Program-made: the position numbers and the translations under genes
Assembly: GCA_022839625.1 (NCBI GenBank)
Contig: JALHJL010000023.1
Span: forward strand, 1-64,000
Direction of reading: 5' to 3'
DNA length: 64,000 nucleotides
Origin: Phycisphaerales bacterium
GTDB lineage: Bacteria > Planctomycetota > Phycisphaerae > UBA1845 > Fen-1342
The notes under the pieces: generated by a model
The model's input: the letters and a program-made list of their open reading frames with translations, nothing else
What the model was told of the DNA's origin: nothing
Databases searched by the model: none
Shown here: piece after piece, positions 33,585-42,154 of the stretch
Numbering within the stretch: position 1 is the stretch's first letter
Layout of the letters: each line of letters begins with the position of its first letter

Positions 33585-34325
33585 TTACCGCCGGCGCACC
33601 AACAGGAGCGCCGCGCCCAGCAGCATCAGGCTCGCCGGCTCGGGGATGCAATAGCCGTAGAGCTGGAACGCCATATCTCTGGACAGCATCGACCAGAAGG
33701 GAGTGCCGAGCAACGGGAAGCCCTGCACGGCGTTATACAGTTGGAAGTCCGCGGAGCCCGACCAGCCCCACTGGGGCGGGAAGGTGTTGACCGAGTAGAT
33801 TTCCATCCAGTACAGCTCCGTGCACTGGAGAACCGCGGGGGTCGGCAGTTCCACGGAGTAGTAGTACCCACTATATGTGGGATCGATCAGGACCGCGTTG
33901 ACATTCTCGTACGGGATGGTGTAGTGAACCAAGGCCGTCGGCTCTGGATCAGGGTCCCCGCCGGTCGGCATCCCGCCGGCATCGGCGTAGAAGTTGATCC
34001 CGAATGCCGTCGTATTGGGCGTGGAACCGTACGGATTCCAATAGCCGCCCCACCAGTGAACCTCAGTGATGTAGCATTCCCACGTCGGGTCCTCGAACCC
34101 ACAGAGGAAGTCATCCGCCACGCCGGAACGGAACGGGTAGACCAGCTCCATCTGCGAGGAGTTATAGCTCCCGTCCAGCATGCCGCCGGGGACGTTGTCC
34201 CACAGGAGCGACCTTTCCGGCGTGGACGCGACGTTCATCGCGGGTCCCGTCGCACTTGAGGTGATGCCAGCCAGCGCTGGTGCCACGAGCAGTCCAGCGG
34301 CTAGCACGACGAGTACTCTTCTCAT
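33585..34325 (-). CDS. PEP-CTERM sorting-domain exported protein
   Basis: A 246-residue secreted protein. Signal peptide MRRVLVVLAAGLLVAPALA; C-terminal sorting signal PEPASLMLLGAALLLVRRR with the PEP motif, a hydrophobic helix and an Arg cluster, expected to be processed by an exosortase/EpsH-type system. The middle is rich in Trp, Tyr and Gly and looks beta-rich; two cysteine-containing segments (DDFLCGFEDPTWECYI, AVLQCTELYW) may form disulfides. The ATG is preceded by AAGGAG. No exosortase gene is in the window. Biological role unknown. Confidence 0.88.
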   Translation of the reverse strand: MRRVLVVLAAGLLVAPALAGITSSATGPAMNVASTPERSLLWDNVPGGMLDGSYNSSQMELVYPFRSGVADDFLCGFEDPTWECYITEVHWWGGYWNPYGSTPNTTAFGINFYADAGGMPTGGDPDPEPTALVHYTIPYENVNAVLIDPTYSGYYYSVELPTPAVLQCTELYWMEIYSVNTFPPQWGWSGSADFQLYNAVQGFPLLGTPFWSMLSRDMAFQLYGYCIPEPASLMLLGAALLLVRRR

Positions 34326-35170
34326 CTCCTTCTCCTTTTTCCCAGAGTCACCTTTGCCCAGCCACAACCTGGGCCACTCTTCCTCAACGGTCCCGGCTAC
34401 ACCGCCGGGGGATTCTCCATAATAAGGGGGCCTCCAGCCTCCTCAGTCCATCCTCATCGCTCAGTGTACACGACCACACGCGCGAGAATCAACAGTTTTC
34501 CCGCAGCGAGCACGCGACGCCTTTTGTCACCGTGCTGCCGCCAGCGTCAAGGTCCGGGAATACCCGGAGGCAAATCCAGCCCTCGCCCAACCCCTCCCCG
34601 AAAGGGGGTTCCGGAAGAGCTTCTGTAATCGCTAGTACTGTCCTCCTGCTCCTGGTTCCTCCACAATGCAGACTCAACAACCCACGTAACAACTCTCCGC
34701 GCAGCACACGCTGCCCTGCCGGGCCGCGGTCGTGCCAGAGCGCAGTGGTCGTTACTCGACTCTTGTAAGCACCCTCTCGGCAGCCGTGGCCGCCACGAGG
34801 GTGCACAAAACGCATAGAACGGCGCGCAATCCAACCAGCCCAAAGAGACTGCGCACCAAGCAAACGTGCCCCGTCTCCTCGCTTCTCCTCAACTTCGCAC
34901 TATACCCCAGCGGCAGCAGGCCTGTCAATGGGTTCTCGCGGTTCAACAACACCGTGGCCGCTGGGCGGACAACTGGACTTCTGTGGTGCGGCGGGCAATC
35001 GTTCACGACCGATAACCAGACGCCGAGCGTGCCGGGGTTGTTCCCGTACGTCGAACGCATCGAGAACGTCGATTGGTCTTGCTGAGGACCGCGAAAGCAA
35101 CGCAGCCCGTCACGCCCGGATCGGACGGCGGAGTAATCACCCCGGGCTCCGTTGCTCGCTCACCACCTAC
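34326..35170. other. Gene-poor region
   Basis: About 845 bp of lower-GC sequence with no convincing gene in six frames. Short open frames exist on both strands but lack a ribosome-binding site, domain or codon bias. A CCCC-GAAA-GGGG hairpin with flanking CCCTCGCCCAACCCC lies near 34582-34612. The right boundary is the MITE-like copy 2. Confidence 0.6.
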
Positions 35171-35316
35171 CAGTCCGCCGCAGAACTCCTTGTGCACCGC
35201 TCACCCGTAGCGTCGGACCTGAGCCTGCCCGCCGTGGCGGGTGTCCGACGTTTTTCGAGCCGAATGGAATCCTCGCCGGACACGGAGGTCCGGCGCTACA
35301 CTTCTGCGGCGGACTG
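35171..35316 (-). repeat. MITE-like repeat, copy 2, with CTAC flanks
   Basis: Bounded by CAGTCCGCCGCAGAACT (35171-35187) and ACTTCTGCGGCGGACTG (35300-35316), inverted repeats with one mismatch. Read on the minus strand its internal hairpins and the GAGGATTCCATTCGG spacer match copies 1 and 3. CTAC occurs directly on both sides (35167-35170 and 35317-35320), consistent with a 4-bp target duplication. The element ends exactly next to the TAG stop of the radical SAM gene. Confidence 0.85.
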
Positions 35317-36894
35317 CTACGCCCCCGATGCGACCCCTATCGCCGCTTGCACGAGCGGATCGCTGACGACGCGCGTAGTCATCGCCAGTCGCGCGATCTC
35401 GTCAGACGCCCCACCGGCCGGCCGCGGTTCGTCGCTCCCCGTTGCGCACCAGCTCTCGTCCTTGTAGTTCCATGCCCGCGCATCGCTGTGCAGGAAGTCG
35501 CGGAAGGCCGGTACCTGGCGCCCCTTCCGCGCGTAGTAGTAGCGGATGCCCTTCCAGATCGCGAGGTTCGTTGCCCAGGCCCGGCTCTTGAGCGGGTAGA
35601 CACCCAGCCGGCGCAGGGCCGACCGTGGCGAGAAGAACTCCGCGAACGCGGCCATCTGGGCGTGGCGGAGCTGCCTGGCCGTCATACGTCGCGGCTCGTA
35701 GACCACCGACGCCCCGTTGTATTTCTCCCAGTCGCGCGTCCGCAGCCGGCCTTCGCGCTCGAACTGGCGAAAGAACTCCGTGCCGGGATAGGGCGTGAGG
35801 ACCGGGTAGCAGCTCATGGCCAGCCGCATGCGCTGCGCGAACCGGCAAGCCTGCATGCAGTCCTGCCAGGTGTCATGGTCGAAGCCGAAGATGAAGGCGC
35901 CCCACAGGCTGATGCCGAAGCTCTCGATCTTGCGAATCCGCCATTCGTACGTGTCGGGCCGCACGAACTTCTTGCCGGCCTCAAGCAGCGTATCCGGCTT
36001 CGGGCTTTCCAGCCCCAGGATCAGTCCGACGCAGCCGCTGGCGCGCATCGCCTGCAGCAGCCGGTCGCTCTTGCTGATGAGAATGTCGCACTGGCTGGCC
36101 CAAGAGATGCGCAGCGGCCGCAACGCCTCGCACAGCTCGAGCGCCCACTGCGGATTGCCCCCGAAATTGTCGTCCGCGAAGATGTAGCACCACGCCCGGT
36201 GCCGCTCCTTCGCGGCCCGAATCTCCTCCACGATGTCCGCCACCGCCCGTTGCCGGAACCTCCGCCCGAATACCGCCGGCGTCGTGCAGAAATTGCAGTT
36301 GTGCGGGCACCCCCGCGTCGTCTGGATCGGGTTCGCTACGAGATAGTCCTTCGGATCGATCACGTCCTTGCGCGGCGTGGCGATCGGCGCGGCCGGGAAC
36401 GTCGCCCAGTCATACTTAGACCGCAGGCCGCGCCGCGGGTCGAGCCCGGCGGTGCGGGCCGCATCGAAGTCCGCAATCACGTGCGGCAGCGTCGATTCGG
36501 CGTCCCCCTGGCAGACGGCGTCACTATGTTCCAACGCCTCTTCGGGCAGAGCGCTGGGGTGGATCCCGCCCATGATGACCGGCACCCCCAGCCGCCGATA
36601 CTCGTCGGCCAGCACGTACGCCCGCCGGGCCTGCGTCGTCATCGCGGAGATGCCGACCAGATCGACGTCGGCGCGGGGCTGATGCGGTCGGTCCAACGTG
36701 CACTCATCGACCAGCTCGACGTCCCAGTGTGGCGGCACAACGGCGGCGCAGATCATGAGCCCGGTTGGCGCGAAGAGCGACTTGCGCGTGAAGGTCATCT
36801 TCTGGATAACCTCGGGCATCGTGATGTTCGACAGCGGCGAGTTCGGATTGATGAGCCGAAGCCGCGGCCGACGCGCAGCCTGCGCAGCGATCAT
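35317..36894 (-). CDS. Cobalamin-binding radical SAM protein
   Basis: A 525-residue class B-type radical SAM protein (BchE/HpnJ/P-methylase-like). The N-terminal B12-binding domain (about residues 40-150) has DVDLVGISAMTTQARRAYVLAD and VIMGGIHPSALPEEAL; the radical SAM cluster motif is RGCPHNCNFC. A C-terminal helical domain (DUF4070-like region, RFAQRMRLAMSCYPVLTPYPGTEF) follows. Likely a methyltransferase or ring-modifying enzyme acting on lipid, tetrapyrrole or natural-product substrates; unassigned. The TAG stop lies in the CTAC flank of MITE copy 2. Confidence 0.9.
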   Translation of the reverse strand: MIAAQAARRPRLRLINPNSPLSNITMPEVIQKMTFTRKSLFAPTGLMICAAVVPPHWDVELVDECTLDRPHQPRADVDLVGISAMTTQARRAYVLADEYRRLGVPVIMGGIHPSALPEEALEHSDAVCQGDAESTLPHVIADFDAARTAGLDPRRGLRSKYDWATFPAAPIATPRKDVIDPKDYLVANPIQTTRGCPHNCNFCTTPAVFGRRFRQRAVADIVEEIRAAKERHRAWCYIFADDNFGGNPQWALELCEALRPLRISWASQCDILISKSDRLLQAMRASGCVGLILGLESPKPDTLLEAGKKFVRPDTYEWRIRKIESFGISLWGAFIFGFDHDTWQDCMQACRFAQRMRLAMSCYPVLTPYPGTEFFRQFEREGRLRTRDWEKYNGASVVYEPRRMTARQLRHAQMAAFAEFFSPRSALRRLGVYPLKSRAWATNLAIWKGIRYYYARKGRQVPAFRDFLHSDARAWNYKDESWCATGSDEPRPAGGASDEIARLAMTTRVVSDPLVQAAIGVASGA

Positions 36895-37092
36895 ACCGGT
36901 CCTCGCGTACCCGAGACGGCCTGTTGCTCGCGCGAGCTATTCTGACCCGCGCCGCGCCGCGCGTCCACCTGGTACTGGGGCCCGGGCCGGCCCTTTCCGT
37001 CCCTTGAAAGAGGGGATTCGCTCCGCACCGGCAGGCTTTCGCGGTAGCGCTGCGCGGGTCCCTCGCGGTGCCTGTACCCCTTTTCAACGGAC

Positions 37093-37101
37093 TGCTATGA
37101 T
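37093..37101 (+). promoter_or_regulatory. Candidate extended -10 element for the amidohydrolase
   Basis: TGCTATGAT matches an extended -10 (TGn followed by TATGAT, 37096-37101), 23 bp before the ATG at 37125. No good -35 is visible. Confidence 0.35.
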
Positions 37102-37124
37102 CTGGCGCGGCCCCGGACTCTCCC

Positions 37125-38312
37125 ATGAGCAACTCCGTTTGCGATGCTGCCCGGCAACTCCACGAACGCCTGACCGCCTGGCGCCGGACCCTTCACGCCG
37201 ACCCCGAGCTGAGCGGACACGAGGAGCGAACCGCCGGGTTCGTGGCGCGTCAGCTCCGCGAGCTGGGGTACCAACCGGAGGAGCGCGTCGGCGGCACGTT
37301 CGGCCTGGTCGCCGCCCTCGGACCTGGGACGCGACGCGCTGTCGCGCTGCGGGCCGACATGGACGCCCTGCCCATCGCGGAAGAGACCGGCCTGGCGTTC
37401 GCGTCCCGCAGCCCCGGCGTCATGCACGCCTGCGGACACGACGCCCACATGGCGATGCTGCTCGGTACGGCGCAGCTCCTGTACCAACGACGGAACGAGC
37501 TGAAACGCCCCGTGAAGCTCATCTTTCAGGCCCACGAAGAGCAGCGCCCCGGCGGCGCGCAGCCGCTGATTGCCGCCGGCGTGCTCGACAACGTGGCCCG
37601 TATCTTCGGCCTGCACATCTGGTCCGAAATGCCGCTGGGCACGCTGGGCACGCGCGGCGGCGCATTCATGTCCGGCGTGACCGACTTTCGCATCGCGATC
37701 ACCGGCCGCGGCGGACATGCCGCGATGCCGCACCAGGGCGTCGACCCCATCGTCGTCGGCGCGGAGCTGGTCACGGCGCTTCAAACGGTCGCCAGCCGAT
37801 CGGTCGCGATGACCGACAACGTCGTCCTGTCCGTCACGCAGTTCCATGCCGGCAGTGCCAACAACGTCCTGCCCGAAGCGGCGGAGCTGCGGGGTACGCT
37901 CCGGACCCTTGATGAGGCTGTGCGGGCTGTTGCAGAACGGCGCCTCCGGGAGTTGGCCGAAGGAATTGCGGCTGCGCACCGCGCGGCGGTTGAGATCGAG
38001 CTCTTCCCGGGCTATCCGCCGCTGGTCAACGACCCCGACACCGTCGCGCGCGCACTGGCCGCCGCGCGGACGGTCGGGTTCAACGACGATCAGTTGCAGA
38101 CGTTGCCGGTGCAGGGCGGCGGGGAGGATTTCGCGTACTACGCACAGAAGGTTCCGGCCGCGCTGCTGTTTCTGGGCGCGCGAAACCCGGCGAAGGGCTG
38201 CAACTACCCGCATCATCATCCACGATTCGACATCGACGAGGATGCACTGCCGCTCGGCACGGCGCTGCTGACGCAGCTCGCTCTCGGCGATGACGGGGAG
38301 GGTTTTGGATGA
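37125..38312 (+). CDS. M20D amidohydrolase (hippurate hydrolase/N-acyl-amino acid amidase-like)
   Basis: A 395-residue zinc metallopeptidase-family hydrolase. Metal ligands are in VMHACGHDAHMAMLL and in AHEEQRPGG; ALRADMDALPIAEETG precedes them; a dimerisation (lid) domain spans about residues 185-295 (TGRGGHAAMPHQGVDPI). The family hydrolyses N-acyl amino acids or related amides. A C-terminal GGEDFAYYA motif with the last metal ligand is present. The stop overlaps the next ATG by 4 bp. Confidence 0.92.
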   Translation: MSNSVCDAARQLHERLTAWRRTLHADPELSGHEERTAGFVARQLRELGYQPEERVGGTFGLVAALGPGTRRAVALRADMDALPIAEETGLAFASRSPGVMHACGHDAHMAMLLGTAQLLYQRRNELKRPVKLIFQAHEEQRPGGAQPLIAAGVLDNVARIFGLHIWSEMPLGTLGTRGGAFMSGVTDFRIAITGRGGHAAMPHQGVDPIVVGAELVTALQTVASRSVAMTDNVVLSVTQFHAGSANNVLPEAAELRGTLRTLDEAVRAVAERRLRELAEGIAAAHRAAVEIELFPGYPPLVNDPDTVARALAAARTVGFNDDQLQTLPVQGGGEDFAYYAQKVPAALLFLGARNPAKGCNYPHHHPRFDIDEDALPLGTALLTQLALGDDGEGFG

Positions 38313-38542
38313 GCGGCTCGCCAGACGACCCCGAGACGAAGCCGACGCAGACGCAGGAACCTGATGGTCCGCCCAGCGACACGGGTGGCGCGGATGCGCG
38401 GGCGGGTGGAAGACCGGTCGAGCCGCAACCGCCGGCGCCACAGTGCCCGGTGTGCGGCGCGGCCCTCAGCGGGCGTCACTGCAAGTTGGTCTGCCTAAAT
38501 TGCGGTTACACGGAGGACTGCTCGGACCTGTTCGCGGGATAG
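38309..38542 (+). CDS. Small zinc-ribbon protein
   Basis: A 77-residue protein: a Pro/Asp/Thr-rich, probably disordered N-terminal half and a C-terminal zinc ribbon with CPVCG and CLNCG (residues about 48-71). It starts inside the stop of the M20D gene (ATGA overlap). Function unknown; similar short ribbons are frequent in planctomycetes. Confidence 0.7.
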   Translation: MSGSPDDPETKPTQTQEPDGPPSDTGGADARAGGRPVEPQPPAPQCPVCGAALSGRHCKLVCLNCGYTEDCSDLFAG

Positions 38543-38691
38543 TGGTTGGGGGCCGGGGGCAGCCAGAGCGAGCGCGACTGACGAGCGTCACAGCGCACGA
38601 AGCACATCCTGTCGTGGTCTCTCGCAAGGCATTGCGCAACTTATTGTATATCTTTGAGTTATAGGAAAAATGAATCTGTGCGTGTTTGCCT

Positions 38692-38720
38692 TTGACTGAC
38701 CCAACATCTTGGGTTATAGT
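38692..38720 (+). promoter_or_regulatory. nrdJ promoter with palindromic operator in the spacer
   Basis: TTGACT (38692-38697) and TATAGT (38715-38720) are exactly 17 bp apart. The spacer contains the palindrome ACCCAACATCTTGGGT (38699-38714), which matches the NrdR-box form ACACAATATATTGTGT at 12 of 16 positions. A repressor there would block RNA polymerase. It lies 140 bp upstream of the nrdJ ATG; a leader hairpin GTGGGAT/ATCCCAC (38739-38760) follows. NrdR binding is inferred. Confidence 0.65.
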
Positions 38721-38859
38721 AATGGTTGCCCCCTAGCTGTGGGATGTATGTGTATCCCACGGGGCGCCGATTCGGCGTCGATGGCTTCGCCACCAGCACG
38801 TCGTATCTCGTAGGTCTGATAACCATAACGCGTTACATCCCAGAAAGAGGAGTTCTAGG

Positions 38860-41800
38860 ATGCCAGGGGCAGAGCGCGCTAATTTGCCGTTCAAGGATGA
38901 CCCGGATCTGACGGAGAACGCGCGGCGGGTGCTCGAGGCTCGTTACCTCAAGAAGAACGAGGCCGGTGAGTGCATCGAGTCGCCCGGGGAGCTCTTCCGT
39001 CGGGTCGCGCGCACGATCGCCGACGTTGAGACGGTTTACGGCGGGACGGAAGCCGATCGGCGAGGGTGGGAGGGCCGCTTTTACGACCTCATCGCCAGCG
39101 GCCGTTTCATGCCCAACTCGCCGACGCTGATGAACGCGGGGCGCGAGATGGGCATGTTGTCGGCGTGCTTCGTGCTGCCGGTGCGAGATTCGATCGTCGA
39201 CATCTTCAACAGCATCAAGCACACGGCACTGATCCAGAAGGCCGGGGGCGGGACCGGTTTCGCGTTCGACGAGTTGCGGCCGACCGGCGACTTCATTCGT
39301 TCCAGCGGGGGAACGACAAGCGGGCCCATCAGTTTCTGGCGGGCGTTCAGCGAGGCGACGAACGCGATTCAGCAGGGGGCGTTCCGGCGCGGGGCGAACA
39401 TGGGGATGATGTACATTCATCACCCCGACATCCTGAAGTTCCTGCACGCCAAGCAGGATTTGAACCAGTTCACGAACTACAACATCTCCGTGAAGGTAAC
39501 CGACGCGTGGATGGACGAGTTCCGAGCCGATCCGGACTCCCCTCACGTGGTGCGCAATCCGCGAACCGGGCGCGCCTACGTGATTGCGCGGAACATCGAA
39601 ATCTGGAAGTACACCGTCCGCGACCTGGTGGAGGTCACCTGCGTCGAACCCGTGCCGCCCAGCAGCCGCGACGCGTACTACCGCACGCCCCGGATCACCG
39701 GGCCGCTGCCCGCCGATCTGCGGGGCACCGTGTACACCAAGCGCGACATCTGGAACATCGTGGTCAACAACGCCTGGCAGACAGGAGAACCCGGCGTCGT
39801 GTTCATTGACCGCATCAACGAGCAGAACCCCACGCCGCAGCTCGGGCGCATCGAGGCGACGAACCCGTGCGGCGAGCAGCCGCTGCTGCCGTACGAAGCC
39901 TGCAATCTCGGCAGCGTGAACCTGGGGCGGTTCGTGCGAAAAGCGGGGACGCCGGCCGCCGACGTGGACTGGGACGGCTTGCGTGCGACGGTTGAGGATG
40001 CGGTGCGGTTCCTGGACAACGTCATCGATGCGAACAACTACCCGCTGCCGGAGATCGAGCGGATCTGCCGCGACAACCGCAAGATCGGCCTGGGCGTGAT
40101 GGGCTTCGCGGACGCGTTGTTCCAGTTGGGGGTGGCGTACAACAGTGCGGAGGGGACCGCGTGGGGCGAGCGGTTGATGAAGTTCGTCAATGACGAGGCG
40201 CACCGTTGCAGCGAGGAGCTCGCCCGCCAGCGCGGCTGCTTCGCGAACTGGAAGGGCAGCATCTGGCACACGCGCTACAACCGGATGATGCGCAACGCGG
40301 CGGTGACGACGGTCGCTCCGACGGGTACGATCAGCATCATTGCGGACTGCTCGGGGGGGATCGAGCCGATGTTCTCACTGGCGTTCATCCGCAACGTGTT
40401 GCGCGGGCAGGTTCCCGGAGAGAAGCCGCTGGTGGAGGTCAATCGCACGTTCCGCGAAACGGCCGTCCGGCGCGGGTTCTACAGCGACGAGCTATTGGAG
40501 CGCGTGGCCCGCGAGGGCACGCTGGCGCACATCCCGGAGGTACCGGAGGACGTGAAGCGCGTGTTCGTCTGCGCCCACGACATCAGCCCCGAGTGGCACA
40601 TGCAGATGCAGGCCGCGTTTCAGCGGCACTGCGACTCGTCGATCAGCAAGACGATCAATTTCCCCCGGTTGGCGACGCGCGATGACGTGGCCAACATCTA
40701 TCAGCTCGCCTACGAGCTGCGCTGCAAGGGGGTCACCGTCTATCGGGACGGATGCCGCGCCGGGCAACCCATGGCGCTGAAGTCCGACGACGATTCCGTG
40801 GCCATCGATGACCCGCCCGCCGACGACTGCGAGGAGGAGAAGGAAGCGGGCGGTTACGTGGCTCCCGAGGCGCGCGCGGCGCGGGAAGCGTCGGTCGAAC
40901 GAGCACCATCGCTGCCAGCGACCGATCCCGCGTCCGCCGCCGACGCGCCTCGGGTCGGAACGTTGATCCCGCCGCCGTATGTCGAGCCCATGGACCTGCC
41001 GGAGATCGTGAGCGGCCTGCGCATTCGCCAGATGACCCCCTTCGGTAATATGCACGTGAAGATCACCGTGGAACCGCGGACGAATCGCGAACTGGAGGTC
41101 TTCGCGCAGCTCGGCAAAGGCGGGGACGTCGCCAACAGCGACCTGGAGGCCATCTGCCGCATGGTCTCGCTCTGGCTGCGTTCCGGCGGCAGCCTGCGCC
41201 ACGTGATCAAGCAGCTCGAGGGCATCGGATCGTCGCTTCAGATTCCGACGCGGACGGGACGCATCATGTCCCTTGGCGACGGCTTGGCCTGTGCCCTCAA
41301 GAAGTACACGCGTGCCAAGGAGCGGTTCGGGCTGCGCGGCTTGTTGCTCGGCGAGATCAACCTCGCGGAGCTCGACAACCCCAACCCGCCCCCGCACCAT
41401 CCCGACACCATCGCTACCGATCGCGCCGTACCGCCGGCCGGCGGAAACGGCGGAGATCGCCGCGATGGTAACGGTTCCAAGCCACAGGCCATCGCCCGGG
41501 ACGCGTCCGCAGAGCTGGCGCGGGCCTCCGACGTGCGACGCACGCGGCCCGCGGCGCGTTCCAGGAAGTCCCAGCCCCCCAAGGCCATGCACGCCGGCAA
41601 CGGCAAGAAGAACGGCAACGGTCACGGCGAAGCTGCGGAGGCCGGCGTCGCTATTGCGGAGTTGAACGAGGCCCACGAGGTCGTGCATTTGTCCGTGGAC
41701 CGCGAAGCGGCAGACACTCTGGAGATGCCGACGGCGTCCGAGTGGCGCGCGCTCGCGGCTTGCGACCTGGCGCAGGTGCTCGGCTCGGTCCGCCACCGGC

Positions 41801-41913
41801 ACGACGCCGCCGCACACTACGCGGTGCGGTGTCCAGAGTGCGGCAGTGTGCTGATGCTTCAAGAAGGCTGCCGCAAGTGCTCCGATCCGGGGTGCGGGTG
41901 GGCGGCGTGCTGA
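38860..41913 (+). CDS. nrdJ: Adenosylcobalamin-dependent (class II) ribonucleotide reductase
   Basis: A 1017-residue reductase converting ribonucleotides to deoxyribonucleotides without oxygen requirement, using AdoCbl to make a thiyl radical. Cys103 (in MLSACFVLP), NPCGEQPLLPYEACNLG (from residue 337), GVMGFADALFQ and APTGTISIIADCSGG identify the catalytic barrel. A TSCPD domain (about 720-800) is followed by a low-complexity linker and a C-terminal zinc ribbon/redox-cysteine tail (CPECG, CRKC and a final Cys). A strong AGAGGAG site precedes the ATG. No AdoCbl riboswitch was recognised in the leader. No nrdAB or nrdR gene is in the window. Confidence 0.97.
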   Translation: MPGAERANLPFKDDPDLTENARRVLEARYLKKNEAGECIESPGELFRRVARTIADVETVYGGTEADRRGWEGRFYDLIASGRFMPNSPTLMNAGREMGMLSACFVLPVRDSIVDIFNSIKHTALIQKAGGGTGFAFDELRPTGDFIRSSGGTTSGPISFWRAFSEATNAIQQGAFRRGANMGMMYIHHPDILKFLHAKQDLNQFTNYNISVKVTDAWMDEFRADPDSPHVVRNPRTGRAYVIARNIEIWKYTVRDLVEVTCVEPVPPSSRDAYYRTPRITGPLPADLRGTVYTKRDIWNIVVNNAWQTGEPGVVFIDRINEQNPTPQLGRIEATNPCGEQPLLPYEACNLGSVNLGRFVRKAGTPAADVDWDGLRATVEDAVRFLDNVIDANNYPLPEIERICRDNRKIGLGVMGFADALFQLGVAYNSAEGTAWGERLMKFVNDEAHRCSEELARQRGCFANWKGSIWHTRYNRMMRNAAVTTVAPTGTISIIADCSGGIEPMFSLAFIRNVLRGQVPGEKPLVEVNRTFRETAVRRGFYSDELLERVAREGTLAHIPEVPEDVKRVFVCAHDISPEWHMQMQAAFQRHCDSSISKTINFPRLATRDDVANIYQLAYELRCKGVTVYRDGCRAGQPMALKSDDDSVAIDDPPADDCEEEKEAGGYVAPEARAAREASVERAPSLPATDPASAADAPRVGTLIPPPYVEPMDLPEIVSGLRIRQMTPFGNMHVKITVEPRTNRELEVFAQLGKGGDVANSDLEAICRMVSLWLRSGGSLRHVIKQLEGIGSSLQIPTRTGRIMSLGDGLACALKKYTRAKERFGLRGLLLGEINLAELDNPNPPPHHPDTIATDRAVPPAGGNGGDRRDGNGSKPQAIARDASAELARASDVRRTRPAARSRKSQPPKAMHAGNGKKNGNGHGEAAEAGVAIAELNEAHEVVHLSVDREAADTLEMPTASEWRALAACDLAQVLGSVRHRHDAAAHYAVRCPECGSVLMLQEGCRKCSDPGCGWAAC

Positions 41914-41974
41914 ACGTCCTTCCCGTCCGGCTGCGGCGTGTTCGACATGTGCTGCGCCTGTGTGCCGGTCCTAT

Positions 41975-42102
41975 CAGTCCGCCGCGGAAGTGTAGCGCTG
42001 GACGTCCGAGTCCGGCGAGGATCTCATTCGGATCGAGAAGCGTCGGACACGGAGGTCTGACGCTACAGGCGTGTGGGCCAGAGAGACTTCTGCGGCGGAC
42101 TG
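41975..42102 (+). repeat. MITE-like repeat, copy 3
   Basis: Complete copy between CAGTCCGCCGCGGAAGT (41975-41991) and ACTTCTGCGGCGGACTG (42086-42102), same orientation as copy 1. Internal hairpins and the GAGGATCTCATTCGG spacer match. Flanks CTAT and CTGT may be a diverged 4-bp target duplication. It lies 53 bp upstream of the GT4 gene. Confidence 0.85.
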
Positions 42103-42142
42103 CTGTGGCGTAGTGCCTCTGGAACTGGCCGCCGGCCCATTC

Positions 42143-42148
42143 CATAAT
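42143..42148 (+). promoter_or_regulatory. -10-like CATAAT directly before a start codon
   Basis: CATAAT is 6 bp before the ATG at 42155, so transcription would begin at or near the A of ATG, a leaderless arrangement. No Shine-Dalgarno sequence is present. Confidence 0.35.
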
Positions 42149-42154
42149 GGCCGA

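Noticed and set aside
34732..35085. 117-residue open frame in the gene-poor region
   Set aside because: No ribosome-binding site, no recognisable domain, and codon use unlike neighbouring genes.
38643..38658. Second NrdR box (ATTGTATATCTTTGAG) upstream of nrdJ
   Set aside because: Only about half the positions match and the 56-bp spacing does not fit usual paired boxes.
38721..38859. AdoCbl riboswitch in the nrdJ leader
   Set aside because: No B12-box-like conserved core was recognised; only a simple hairpin (38739-38760) is visible. A covariance search could overturn this.
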